This document shows positions 33,350 to 41,975 of a stretch of 46,186 nucleotides of DNA, piece after piece (position 1 is the first letter of the stretch; each line of letters begins with the position of its first letter). The DNA is from an uncultured Spartobacteria bacterium. Its GTDB lineage: Bacteria; Verrucomicrobiota; Verrucomicrobiia; Chthoniobacterales; Terrimicrobiaceae. Both the position numbers and the translations under genes were made by a program. Where the stretch lies: NCBI GenBank assembly GCA_937960895.1, contig CALCJD010000075.1, forward strand, positions 1-46,186, written 5' to 3'. Below the pieces are notes generated by a model, which saw only the letters and a list, made by a program, of their open reading frames with translations, made no database searches and was not told where the DNA came from.

Positions 33350-34657
33350 ATGAGATTTCCGCTGCCCCTGACGGCGAAAATAGCCAGATACATCCTCGGA
33401 AAACAGCTCAGGGGCGTGGAGAAGTTTGCCACCGTCCTGCAGCTGGAGCCGTTGCACACCTGCAATCTCACCTGCACGGGCTGCGGTCGCATCCGGGAAT
33501 ATTCCACGTCGCTCAAGGACGTGATGAGCCTCGAGGACTGTCTCGGGGCCGCGCAGGAATGCGAGGCGCCCATGGTGTCCATCTGCGGCGGCGAACCGCT
33601 CATCTATCCCCACATCGAGGCGCTGGTGGAGGGCCTGCTGGAACAGGGCCGCATCGTATACATCTGCACCAACGGCCTTTTCATGCGCAAAAAGATGCGC
33701 GAGTTCCTCGCCCACGAATGGGCGCGTCCGGGAGGCCGGCCGAACTGGGTGGATGAAAAACTCCGCATCCTGCTTGCCGAGGGACTCATCAAACCGGAGG
33801 AGGCCGAGAAGATCCGCACCCTGCCGGAGACGTTTGTCGAAAAGCCGGTGATCGCTCCCAGTCTCTGGATGTATTGGAACGTCCACATCGACGGACTCGA
33901 ACGCACCCACGACCTCATCGTGGAGCGCGAGGGAGTCTTCAAGGAATGCGTCGCGGCCATGCGCATGGCCAAGATTCTCGGTTACCAGGTCGCCACCAAC
34001 ACCACGATCTACAAGGAAACCGACATGCGGGAAATCGAGCAGATGTACGATTTCCTGTCCTGGCTCGGTGTCGACGGACACACCATTTCCCCGGGCTACG
34101 ACTACGACTCCGCCAAGGAGGACATGCGCAAGCGGCTCAATCTGCAGCCGGAAAACTTTTTCCTCACCCGTGCGGCGACCCGCGAAAAATTCAGGGACAT
34201 CACCGAATGGAGCCGGCGCTACACGCTGTTTGGCACGCCGGTTTACATGGAGTTCCTCGCGGGCCGTCGGGATCTGACCTGCTCCGCCTGGGCCATTCCG
34301 ACCCGCAATGTCCGCGGATGGAAGGCCCCCTGCTATCTGATGACCGACGGCCATTATGCCAGCTATCGTGAGTTGCTGGAGAAGACCGACTGGGACCGCT
34401 ATGGCGTCGTCAACGGCGTGGCGCGCGACAAACGTTGCGAAAACTGCATGGTGCACTGCGGTTATGAACCCACCGCCGCCCTCGGCCGCTGTGCGCAGCC
34501 CGGGGACACCTGGAAGAACATCAAATTCAACTTCGGACCCAAACCGAAGCCGCGTCCCGAGGGAGCCCAGGTCCGGGCCTTCAACGGGGTGAGCGCCGGC
34601 AACGGACACAAAACAGGCCGTCCGCAGAAAACCGACCAGCCGGCCGTCGCGGCCTAA
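33350..34657 (+). CDS. hpnH: HpnH-like radical SAM protein (adenosyl-hopene transferase family)
   Basis: 435 residues. The radical SAM cluster motif is CNLTCTGCGR (Cys-x3-Cys-x2-Cys, about residue 38). The start MRFPLPLTAKIARYILGKQL and PLHTCNLTCTGCGRIREY match HpnH, as do ICGGEPLIYPHIEALV, ICTNGLFM and YNVH-like YWNVHIDGLERTHD. HpnH joins a 5'-deoxyadenosyl group to hopene. An extra segment of roughly 45-50 residues (about 125-172, WVDEKLRILLAEGLIKP) sits between the TNGLFM and HIDG blocks. The Lys/Pro-rich tail is also long. Extra Cys residues (CENCMVHCGY) may bind a second cluster. Confidence 0.82.
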   Translation: MRFPLPLTAKIARYILGKQLRGVEKFATVLQLEPLHTCNLTCTGCGRIREYSTSLKDVMSLEDCLGAAQECEAPMVSICGGEPLIYPHIEALVEGLLEQGRIVYICTNGLFMRKKMREFLAHEWARPGGRPNWVDEKLRILLAEGLIKPEEAEKIRTLPETFVEKPVIAPSLWMYWNVHIDGLERTHDLIVEREGVFKECVAAMRMAKILGYQVATNTTIYKETDMREIEQMYDFLSWLGVDGHTISPGYDYDSAKEDMRKRLNLQPENFFLTRAATREKFRDITEWSRRYTLFGTPVYMEFLAGRRDLTCSAWAIPTRNVRGWKAPCYLMTDGHYASYRELLEKTDWDRYGVVNGVARDKRCENCMVHCGYEPTAALGRCAQPGDTWKNIKFNFGPKPKPRPEGAQVRAFNGVSAGNGHKTGRPQKTDQPAVAA

Positions 34658-35052
34658 GCGCCGGGTTCCCTTTTGCCAGGTTTCCGGCCCGGGCGCCTTC
34701 AGAGAAGGGTTGTATCCCGTCGGCTCCGGCAGCAGGCCGGTTGCCCAAACGGGTCTTCGGACCCCGGAGGGGCGGGTGTCCCGAAGTCTCTGCGCGGGAG
34801 GCCGGAAGGGGCACGACCAAGGGGAGGATCCTCTGCCATTTTCGCCCTTCGCGCCGGGCCGGGGCATTGGCGCGCCCGCATTGCCGGAGCGTTCCCTTGG
34901 CATGCAGGCGCCGGACGGGGACAACACAAACATTCGCCCCCCGCTTCATGGAAAAAGCCCGCGGCAAAGAGCAAATCCGCCTCCACCTGAAACCTCAACC
35001 GACGGACCCGGACCTGCCGGGCCCGGATTCCATCCGGTTGCCTTCGCCGGGT
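34658..35052. other. Intergenic stretch without a recognised gene
   Basis: Nearly 400 bases separate the HpnH-like gene from the stop of a small minus-strand gene. I see no credible coding frame, tRNA T-loop or ribosome-binding site. A hairpin with a TTCG tetraloop, GGGTC-TTCG-GACCC, lies at 34751-34764 without a following T-run. A weaker GC hairpin is possible right after the hpnH stop (about 34658-34698), which could act as its 3' end. Confidence 0.4.
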
Positions 35053-35382
35053 TTATCCGCGTCTTTCGAGGATCGTTTCGATGATGGACATCGGATTGAT
35101 CCCCATCTGGCGGGCGGTGTTAAAGACGTTTTCCGTCAGCAGCCGGTCCTGATTGAGCAGGGCCAGAGCCTCTTCAAAGGAAGGGTGGGGGACCGGGCGT
35201 CCGTCCGCGGGGTCGGAGGAGAACTCGGCGGTCCGGGAAGACCTTGAGCTGTGGCCGCCGGTTTCGAAGTCGGGCGGTTCGTCCACCTCTGCGGCGGACG
35301 AATGACCTTCGGAAACCGAATCCTCCTCAGTCAGGGAAAGTCCGGCGGGTTTTTGATGATCGGAACACGGGTCCATGTGCAT
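35053..35382 (-). CDS. Hypothetical protein with conserved-looking C-terminal helix
   Basis: 109 residues; ATG codons at 35382 and 35376 are both possible, neither with a clear ribosome-binding site. The first 60 residues are acidic, Ser/Glu-rich and probably disordered. The last 45 (HPSFEEALALLNQDRLLTEN, then FNTARQMGINPMSIIETILE) look like a folded helical unit. This contrast, together with a gene-like codon pattern, supports a real protein. No family is recognised. It lies 269 bases downstream of lepA on the same strand. Confidence 0.55.
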   Translation of the reverse strand: MHMDPCSDHQKPAGLSLTEEDSVSEGHSSAAEVDEPPDFETGGHSSRSSRTAEFSSDPADGRPVPHPSFEEALALLNQDRLLTENVFNTARQMGINPMSIIETILERRG

Positions 35383-35607
35383 GTGATTTAAAGTGCGTCG
35401 GGAACCAGGCCGCCTTCAGGAAAAGCCGAAAAGAACGGATCGAAATTCCCTAAAAGCCGGAATTCGTCGGGAAAGACTCCGGAAAGGCAGGGCGGGAATG
35501 TCCCCGAGGGATGGAAATCGAAACGGAAAGACGGGAACAGCCGGAGATGCGACCCCTGCGGCCCAATCAATATTCAGTTGTGTGGAAAGACTGCTTAATC
35601 GCACAAA

Positions 35608-35628
35608 CGCATTATTCGCGATAATGCG
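35608..35628. repeat. AT-rich 21-bp inverted repeat downstream of lepA
   Basis: CGCATTAT and ATAATGCG form perfect 8-bp arms around a TCGCG centre. Read on the minus strand, it lies 24-44 bases after the lepA stop and is followed by TTTGTG, so a weak terminator is possible. A second hairpin, ACTTG-GCGT-CAAGT (35638-35651), abuts the lepA stop. The arms also look like a protein-binding operator for the small gene at 35382. The 269-base gap otherwise holds nothing I recognise. Confidence 0.4.
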
Positions 35629-35651
35629 AACAACGCAACTTGGCGTCAAGT

Positions 35652-37457
35652 CTAACTTGTCTTCAGAACCTCAATGAAGGCCTCCTGCGGGATGTTCACC
35701 GTACCGATGGCTTTCATCCGTTTTTTGCCTTCCTTCTGCTTCTCCAATAATTTCCTTTTTCGCGTAATATCCCCACCGTAACACTTGGCTGTCACGTTCT
35801 TACGCATTGCACTTACGCTTTCTCTGGCAATGATTTTGCCTCCGATGGCCGCTTGGATGGCGACTTGGTAGAGTTGGGCGGGAATGACTTCCTTGAGCTT
35901 GAGGGCGAGGGCCCGTCCCCGGGCTTCGGCCTTGTCGCGGTGCACGATGGAGGAGAAGGCGTCCACCCGTTCGCCATTGACCAGCATGTCCAGCTTCACC
36001 AGGTTTCCGGCCCGGTATCCGCCATGTTCGTAGTCCATGGACCCATAACCGCGGGTGATGGATTTCAGTTTGTCCACGAAATCGACGAGGATTTCGTTGA
36101 GCGGCAACTCGGCGGTGAGCATGACCCGGTTGGTGTCGAGGGACTCGGTGTGGGTGATTTCCCCGCGACGGTCCATGATGAGTTGCATCATGGGCGAGAT
36201 GTATTCGTTGGGAATCATGATGTAGCTCTTCACCATGGGTTCCCGGATCTCTTCGATCACGCTGCCGTCGGGAAGCTGCTCGGGATTGTCCACCTTGATG
36301 ATCTCGCCGTTGGTCTTGAGGACCTCGTAAATGACGGACGGGTAGGTGGCGATGATGTCCATGTTGAACTCCCTCCGCAGGCGCTCGAGGATGATCTCCA
36401 TGTGGAGCAGTCCGAGAAATCCGCAGCGGAACCCGAACCCCAGCGCCACGCTGGACTCGGGCATGTAGTGGAAGGCGGCGTCGTTGAGCTGCAGCTTGCC
36501 CATGGCGGCCTTGAGGGCTTCGAAATCGGCGGTGTTGATCGGATAGATGCCGCTGAACACCATGGGCTGTACCTCCTGGAAGCCGGGCAGGGGGGCTTCG
36601 GCGGGGGTGCGGCCGCTGGTGAGGGTGTCGCCGACCTTGACCTCGGCCGAGGACTTGATGTTGGCGATCACATAGCCGATGTCGCCGGCCTGGAGTTTGT
36701 CCTGCGCAAAAAACTTCGGTTGCTGCGGACGGAAAATGCCGACCTCCTTGACCTCGTAGGAACGGTTGGTGGCCATGAGGCGCACGGGATCGCCGGCCTT
36801 GACGGTACCGTCCACGATGCGGGCGTAAATGACCACGCCGCGGTAGGTGTCAAAGGTGGAGTCAAAGGTGAGGGCGCGCAGGCGGGCGTTGGGATCGCCG
36901 GAGGGGGGCGGGATGCGCTGCACGATGGCCTCCAGGATTTCCTCGATGCCGATGCCGGCCTTGGCGCTGGCCAGGATGGCTTCGTCGGCGGGAATGGCCA
37001 GAATGTCTTCCAGTTGGCGCTTGGCGGTCTCGATGTTGGCGTTGGGGAGGTCGATCTTGTTGATGACCGGAATGAGCTTGAGGCCCTGCTTTTCCGCCAG
37101 ATGCACGTTGGCCACCGTCTGTGCCTCCACGCCCTGGGCGGCGTCGATGATCAGCAGGGCACCTTCGCAGGCGGCCAGCGAACGCGAGACCTCGTAGGAA
37201 AAGTCCACATGCCCGGGAGTGTCCGACAGGTTGAGCCGGTAGGTCTGACCATCCTGCGCCTTGTATTGCATGGCGATCGGGTGCGCCTTGATCGTGATGC
37301 CACGCTCGCGCTCCAGATCCATGGCATCGAGGAGCTGATCCTGGGCCTCGCGCTTCTGGATGGTGCCGGTTTTTTCGAGCAGACGGTCGGACAAGGTCGT
37401 CTTGCCGTGGTCGATGTGGGCGATAATGCAGAAGTTGCGTGTGCGTTCGATGGACAT
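35652..37457 (-). CDS. lepA: Elongation factor 4 (LepA)
   Basis: 601 residues, exact family length. G-domain motifs: AHIDHGKTTLSDR (residues 13-25), ERERGITIKAHP, DTPGHVDFSYEVSR and NKIDLPNA. The LepA-specific C-terminal domain is present with HGGYRAGNLVKLDMLVN, AIGGKIIARESVSAMRKNV, TAKCYGGDITRKRKLLEKQK and a final FIEVLKTS. It is a ribosomal GTPase of translation/30S biogenesis. It is divergent from the small membrane protein gene at 37504, with 46 bases between starts. Confidence 0.98.
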   Translation of the reverse strand: MSIERTRNFCIIAHIDHGKTTLSDRLLEKTGTIQKREAQDQLLDAMDLERERGITIKAHPIAMQYKAQDGQTYRLNLSDTPGHVDFSYEVSRSLAACEGALLIIDAAQGVEAQTVANVHLAEKQGLKLIPVINKIDLPNANIETAKRQLEDILAIPADEAILASAKAGIGIEEILEAIVQRIPPPSGDPNARLRALTFDSTFDTYRGVVIYARIVDGTVKAGDPVRLMATNRSYEVKEVGIFRPQQPKFFAQDKLQAGDIGYVIANIKSSAEVKVGDTLTSGRTPAEAPLPGFQEVQPMVFSGIYPINTADFEALKAAMGKLQLNDAAFHYMPESSVALGFGFRCGFLGLLHMEIILERLRREFNMDIIATYPSVIYEVLKTNGEIIKVDNPEQLPDGSVIEEIREPMVKSYIMIPNEYISPMMQLIMDRRGEITHTESLDTNRVMLTAELPLNEILVDFVDKLKSITRGYGSMDYEHGGYRAGNLVKLDMLVNGERVDAFSSIVHRDKAEARGRALALKLKEVIPAQLYQVAIQAAIGGKIIARESVSAMRKNVTAKCYGGDITRKRKLLEKQKEGKKRMKAIGTVNIPQEAFIEVLKTS

Positions 37458-37503
37458 CGGGAAAGGTTGGGGACTATCCTAGAGCAAACCGGCTCGGTCA
37501 ACA

Positions 37504-37992
37504 GTGCAAAAGGAGGAACATCCACAATTCCAGCTCAATCCGCAGGCCCTGATCATGATCGGAATCTGCCTGCTGGCCCTCGCATTGCCCCTCGCAGGGG
37601 TAATCTGGTTCCTTTCGACCCTGCGGTTTTCCGCAGACACGCCGCCCGTGGACGTGCCGCAACTGACCGCGGCCCTGGAGGAAATTTCCGCAAAAACCCT
37701 CGCGCCGGGAACCTTGGAATCGGGGGAACGCGAAGCGATTCGCCTGGAAACCCCGAATCCGACCGAGCGGGTGGCGGGCGTCATCAAACTGGCCCGGTCG
37801 GTTGGCGGAACAGCCTTTCCGGTGACGGAGGAAAGCGGGGCGCAGCGCCTTTGGGTGTCGGTTCCGGAAAAACGCCTGCCGGCTTTTGTGGAGGCGTGCC
37901 GGGCCGGGGTTGAGGAGCTCGAATATCCGACGGCAGGTGAGAATGATGCTCGCATCCTTCTCGAAATTGTCGTTCAACAGAAGAGCCCATGA
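37504..37992 (+). CDS. Hypothetical single-pass membrane protein
   Basis: 162 residues from a GTG at 37504. One transmembrane helix (ALIMIGICLLALALPLAGVI, about 15-34) is followed by a soluble domain of about 120 residues with the regular pattern LEEISAKTLAPGTLE, RVAGVIKLARSVGG, RLWVSVPEKRLPAF, NDARILLEIVVQQ. No family is recognised. An AAGGAGG sequence lies inside the first codons rather than before the GTG, so the exact start is uncertain. The stop overlaps the nucleosidase start (ATGA), so the two are coupled. Confidence 0.72.
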   Translation: MQKEEHPQFQLNPQALIMIGICLLALALPLAGVIWFLSTLRFSADTPPVDVPQLTAALEEISAKTLAPGTLESGEREAIRLETPNPTERVAGVIKLARSVGGTAFPVTEESGAQRLWVSVPEKRLPAFVEACRAGVEELEYPTAGENDARILLEIVVQQKSP

Positions 37993-38642
37993 TTGCGATC
38001 ACCTTCGCGTTGGAGTTCGAGAGCGCCGCCTTTGCCGCCAAGCAGGACCGGAAACTGCGCGTGGCCATGTGGCTTCTCGGCGCCATGGGGGCGGGATCCG
38101 CGGAGGTTCTGGCCAAAAAACTTCAAACGATCAAACCCCGGTTGGTGGTGTCTGCGGGATTTGCCGGCGGTCTTCAGCCCGGACTCAAAGTCGGAGACCT
38201 TGTCCTGGGGGAAAATTATTCGGATCCGGCCGTGTTGTCCCAAGTGACGCCGGGACCGAACTGGCGTCGCGGCAACGTGTTTACCGCGGAGGCCATTGTG
38301 GAGAAGGGTGAGCAAAAACGCAAACTGGGCGCGGAAACCGGCGCTCTGGTGGCCGATCTTGAAACGGCGCATCTGGCGGCCGTGTGTGCGGAACACGGGG
38401 TGTCCATGCTCAGTGTGCGCTGCATCAGCGACTCCGTCGACGATGACATGCCGGTGCCGGCGTCTGTTTTGCTCGATCCCAAAACCGGACGTCCGGACTC
38501 GCTTGCACTGTTCCGTCATCTCATCACCAATCCGACCGCCGTGGGAGCATTCAACAAACTCCTCAAGAATGCCAAGACCGCGCAAAACAGCCTCGCGGAG
38601 GGCCTGTTGGAAATTCTCCCGCAGCTCCTGAGGCTCCAGTGA
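37989..38642 (+). CDS. Nucleoside phosphorylase/MTA-SAH nucleosidase family (HpnG-like)
   Basis: 217 residues, starting MIAITFALEFESAAF. Family motifs: LVVSAGFAGGLQPGLKVGDL (phosphorylase glycine-rich region) and ADLETAHLAAVCAEHGVSML, followed by SVRCISDSVDDDMP, which holds the catalytic Asp region. In most nucleosidases the purine-binding motif is DMES; here it is DLET. In hopanoid gene clusters a protein of this family, HpnG, cleaves adenine from adenosylhopane. With an HpnH-like gene 3.3 kb away this role is plausible, but MTA/SAH hydrolysis is the alternative. Confidence 0.78.
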   Translation: MIAITFALEFESAAFAAKQDRKLRVAMWLLGAMGAGSAEVLAKKLQTIKPRLVVSAGFAGGLQPGLKVGDLVLGENYSDPAVLSQVTPGPNWRRGNVFTAEAIVEKGEQKRKLGAETGALVADLETAHLAAVCAEHGVSMLSVRCISDSVDDDMPVPASVLLDPKTGRPDSLALFRHLITNPTAVGAFNKLLKNAKTAQNSLAEGLLEILPQLLRLQ

Positions 38643-38712
38643 CCCTTCGCGACCCGCAGGTGCGGGGTGCCGTCCGGATTCTTCAGACCGATATTCTGCC
38701 GTGGCTTCCTGT

Positions 38713-38860
38713 GATCGCTATTATACATGACAAATATTATATGATGTTTTAAATATATGGCTGTCAGAAAGGGATTTAACGTGTTGTGAATAACTCCGGA
38801 ATAACCGCCGGACCCCTGCCGGTTGCCCACCGGTCCCAGCGGTTATTCACAGAAACAGGC
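38713..38860. other. Origin-like element: AT-rich block plus two inverted DnaA boxes
   Basis: An AT-rich block (about 38713-38760) is followed by two perfect copies of the DnaA box TTATTCACA: one on the minus strand at 38785-38793 (TGTGAATAA) and one on the plus strand at 38843-38851. A third element, AATAACCGC (38800-38808), is the exact complement of GCGGTTATT overlapping the second box. The gap 38643-39033 holds no gene. An 8-bp inverted repeat CGGAAAAA/TTTTTCCG lies at 38927-38951. This arrangement resembles a replication origin or a DnaA-binding regulatory region. No dnaA gene is in the window. Confidence 0.45.
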
Positions 38861-39033
38861 CCGGATGGTTAGGCGCCTTTCTATTTTTTCGGGCCGATTT
38901 TCCTGCAGGTTCCCTCTCGGTTCGTCCGGAAAAACCGGCGGGATTTTTCCGAGCCCCTCCGGGATCCGGCAACCCGACGGCTTTCTGATTTTCCTTGTTG
39001 TCAACCGACGGCTGCCGCCTAGGTTGTCGCCTC

Positions 39034-40491
39034 ATGTTTCTTCGTTTTTTGAGGATTTCCGCCTGGGTTCTTCTGACGGCGGTGGCGGTCCCGGTGCAGG
39101 CCTCCAAAGTGGCGGACAGTCTGGTCCGGATTCAGGCGACCTCCCAGGAACCCAACTACCGCGCCCCGTGGAGCGGCGGCCAGGTGATCAGCGGTGTCGG
39201 TGCGGGTTTTGTGGTTTCCGGCAACCGGATCATGACCAACGCCCACGTGGTCAGCAACGCCCGCTTCCTGACCGTGTCGAAGGAGGGCGACCCGAAACCC
39301 TATCCGGCCCGTGTGCTGCACATCGCCCACGATTGCGATCTGGCGCTGTTGACCGTCGACGACCCCGGGTTTTTCAAAAACACCGCCCCGTTGGAGTTCG
39401 GCGGCATTCCGGCCATTGAGTCGACGGTTTCCGTTTACGGCTATCCGATCGGCGGAGACCGCCTTTCGGTGACCCGCGGCGTGGTGTCCCGGATCGATTT
39501 TCAACCATATTCCCATTCCGGCGTGGATGCGCACCTGACCATCCAGATCGACGCCGCCATCAATCCCGGAAACAGCGGCGGCCCGGTCCTGCAGAACGGC
39601 AAGGTCGTGGGCGTGGCCTTTCAGGGATACAGCGGCGATGTGGCGCAGAATGTCGGCTACATGATCCCGACTCCGGTGATCGCCCGTTTTCTGAAGGATG
39701 TCGAGGACGGCAAATACGACCGGTATGTGGATCTGACGATCAGCTACCATCCGCTCCACAATCCGGCCATGCGCAAGGCCCTTGGGTTGAAGGATGACAA
39801 CACCGGGGTTTTTGTCGGCGAGGTTTACGGCGGCGGTGTGGCCGACGGGATTCTCAAACCCGGCGACGTCCTGCTGAGCATCGACGGACTGCCCATCGCG
39901 AGTGACGGGACGGTTGTGATGGATGGCGGCGACCCCGTGGAGATGGCGGAGGTCGTGGAACGCAAATATCGCAACGACAAGGTCGATCTGGAAATCCTCC
40001 GCGACGGCAAACCGATGAAGGTCACCCTGGCCCTCACGCATCCCTGGCCGTTCTCGCTTCAGGCCAATGCCTACGATGAAAAACCGCGCTTTGTGGTTTT
40101 CGGCGGATTGGTTTTCCAGCCCGTGGACGCCAATTTCATGGCCGAGCACAATCCGGACGATCTGCGGCTGCGCTACACCTTCGACCATTTCATCACGCAC
40201 GGCATCTACCGGGAACGCGACGAGATCGTGGTTCTGAGCGCGGTGCTGGCCGATCCGATCAATGCCTACGCCTCGGAATTCCGCTACGACATCGTCGACA
40301 GGATCAACGGCAAACCCATTCGCAAGCTGGCCGATGTTTCCGCCGCCTTCAAGGAACCCGCGGAATATTACGTGATCGAAATGGCCGGCAACGGCCGGCC
40401 CCTCGTGCTGGAGCGCAAGGCCGTGGAGGAGGCCCGCAATCGGATCATCGCCCGCTACGGTGTGAGCAAGGAGGAGAATCTCGAGAAATAA
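39034..40491 (+). CDS. HtrA/DegP-type trypsin-like serine protease with PDZ domain
   Basis: 485 residues from the ATG at 39034; signal peptide FLRISAWVLLTAVAVPVQAS. The catalytic triad is complete: His71 in IMTNAHVV, Asp102 in HDCDLALL and Ser181 in NPGNSGGP. A PDZ-like domain follows (about 255-345: GVFVGEVYGGGVADGILKPG, DVLLSIDGLPIA), then a second C-terminal region ending DIVDRINGKPIRKLAD with PDZ features. It resembles plant DEG-type proteases. It is periplasmic and likely acts in protein quality control. Its stop overlaps the start of an inactive paralogue (TAATG). Confidence 0.92.
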   Translation: MFLRFLRISAWVLLTAVAVPVQASKVADSLVRIQATSQEPNYRAPWSGGQVISGVGAGFVVSGNRIMTNAHVVSNARFLTVSKEGDPKPYPARVLHIAHDCDLALLTVDDPGFFKNTAPLEFGGIPAIESTVSVYGYPIGGDRLSVTRGVVSRIDFQPYSHSGVDAHLTIQIDAAINPGNSGGPVLQNGKVVGVAFQGYSGDVAQNVGYMIPTPVIARFLKDVEDGKYDRYVDLTISYHPLHNPAMRKALGLKDDNTGVFVGEVYGGGVADGILKPGDVLLSIDGLPIASDGTVVMDGGDPVEMAEVVERKYRNDKVDLEILRDGKPMKVTLALTHPWPFSLQANAYDEKPRFVVFGGLVFQPVDANFMAEHNPDDLRLRYTFDHFITHGIYRERDEIVVLSAVLADPINAYASEFRYDIVDRINGKPIRKLADVSAAFKEPAEYYVIEMAGNGRPLVLERKAVEEARNRIIARYGVSKEENLEK

Positions 40492-41975
40492 TGAAACCGT
40501 TCGTTCTGTGGGCCGTCCTGGCCCTGCTGTGCCCCGTCGCCCTGCCCGCCGCTCCGGAGGTTGCTTCCGAGTCCCTTCCCGTCGACAACTCCTCGCTGGT
40601 GCGGGTCAATTCCACCAATCAGCCCTACGACTTCTTCCGGCCCTGGATGAAAAAGGCCCCCTACATGCGCCGCGGACTCGGCGTGGTTCTGGCCGACAGG
40701 CACATCCTGGTGACGGCCGAACTGGTGGCCAATCACACCTATATCGAGCTGGAAAAGGCCGACTCGGCGGAAAAGACCCAGGCCGAGGTTGTGGTGGTCG
40801 ACTACGAATGCAACCTGGCCCTGCTCCGGCCGATGAATCCGGAATTTCTGGCCAAGGCGCGCCCCCTGAAGCTGGACTCGGGCGCGCGGGTTGGCGATCG
40901 GGCCTTGATTTTGCAGCTCGAGTCGAACGGTCTCATTGCGCAGACGCCCGCCACCATCACCACCATCACCGTCACCAACTATCCCATGGACCGGCTGTCC
41001 CTGCTGACCTACCGGCTCAGCGCACCCCTCCAGAATCGCGAGGGCAGTTTCACCATTCCGGCGGTCCGGGACGGACGCCTGCTGGGCCTGCTCATGCGTT
41101 ATGACGGACGCAGCCAGACCGCCGACGTCATTCCGGCGCCGGTCATCGCCCATTTCCTCAAGGACGCCAAACTGGACAAATATCCCGGCTTTCCGCGCGT
41201 GGGTGTTTCCTTTGCCTCCACCCGCGACCCGCAGTTCCGCCGCTACATCGGACTCCGGGAGTCCGGCGGCGTGTATGTCACCGAAGTGGCTCCGGGCGGC
41301 CCGGGAGAAAAGGCCGGACTCCGTCGCGGCGACATCATCCTGTCGGTCGCGGGAAAACCCGTCGATCAGGACGGTCTTTACGACAATCCGGATTACGGAA
41401 AGATTTCCTTCAGCTATCTGACCAGCACCGCCGCCCACTCCGGCGACACGGTGGAGTTTGTGGTGCTTCGCGACGGCAAACGGGAAACCATTCCCGTGAC
41501 GCTGACCCCGCTCGACAGGTCCCGCATTGTCAGCGAGCCCTATATTTTCGACCGTCAACCGCGTTATTTCATCCTGGGCGGATTGGTCTTCCAGGAGCTC
41601 TCCCGCACCTATCTGCAGGAATGGGGCGGTTCCTGGCGGAAGGATGCGCCGCAGCGGCTGGTGTTCCTGGACACCTTCCAGGGCGACGGGGAGAAGTTCA
41701 ACGGCAAGGTTGTCTTTCTCAGCCAGGTGCTGCCGGCTCCGAACAACCTCGGATACCAGAATCTCGATCACCTCGTGGTGCGCAAGGTCAACGGCGTGGA
41801 AATCAACAGCCTCGATGACCTCGCCCGTGCCGCCGCGGCACCGGTGGACGGCTTCCACAAGATCGAATTTGAAGGCGACCCGACCTTCATCTACCTGGAT
41901 GCCGAGGAAACCGAGCGAAGCAAGAAACAGCTCATGGAGGACTACAACATCCCCTCGCTGCAAAATCTAAACTGA
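40491..41975 (+). CDS. HtrA-like pseudoprotease with PDZ domain
   Basis: 494 residues with a signal peptide (VLWAVLALLCPVALPAAP). It aligns along its length with the upstream protease, for example VIPAPVIAHFLKD against MIPTPVIARFLKD and CNLALLRP against CDLALLTV. All three catalytic positions are lost: His to Glu77 (ILVTAELVA), Asp to Asn108 (YECNLALL) and Ser to Phe187 (REGSFTIP). The PDZ domain is well kept (GVYVTEVAPGGPGEKAGLRR, GDIILSVAGKPVD). The intact frame and conserved fold suggest a selected binding or regulatory subunit rather than decay. Confidence 0.9.
   Translation: MKPFVLWAVLALLCPVALPAAPEVASESLPVDNSSLVRVNSTNQPYDFFRPWMKKAPYMRRGLGVVLADRHILVTAELVANHTYIELEKADSAEKTQAEVVVVDYECNLALLRPMNPEFLAKARPLKLDSGARVGDRALILQLESNGLIAQTPATITTITVTNYPMDRLSLLTYRLSAPLQNREGSFTIPAVRDGRLLGLLMRYDGRSQTADVIPAPVIAHFLKDAKLDKYPGFPRVGVSFASTRDPQFRRYIGLRESGGVYVTEVAPGGPGEKAGLRRGDIILSVAGKPVDQDGLYDNPDYGKISFSYLTSTAAHSGDTVEFVVLRDGKRETIPVTLTPLDRSRIVSEPYIFDRQPRYFILGGLVFQELSRTYLQEWGGSWRKDAPQRLVFLDTFQGDGEKFNGKVVFLSQVLPAPNNLGYQNLDHLVVRKVNGVEINSLDDLARAAAAPVDGFHKIEFEGDPTFIYLDAEETERSKKQLMEDYNIPSLQNLN

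Noticed and set aside
35853..37913. Long plus-strand frame antisense to lepA (686 codons)
   Set aside because: LepA on the other strand is unmistakable; the shadow frame is His/Gly/Val-rich with no family motifs.
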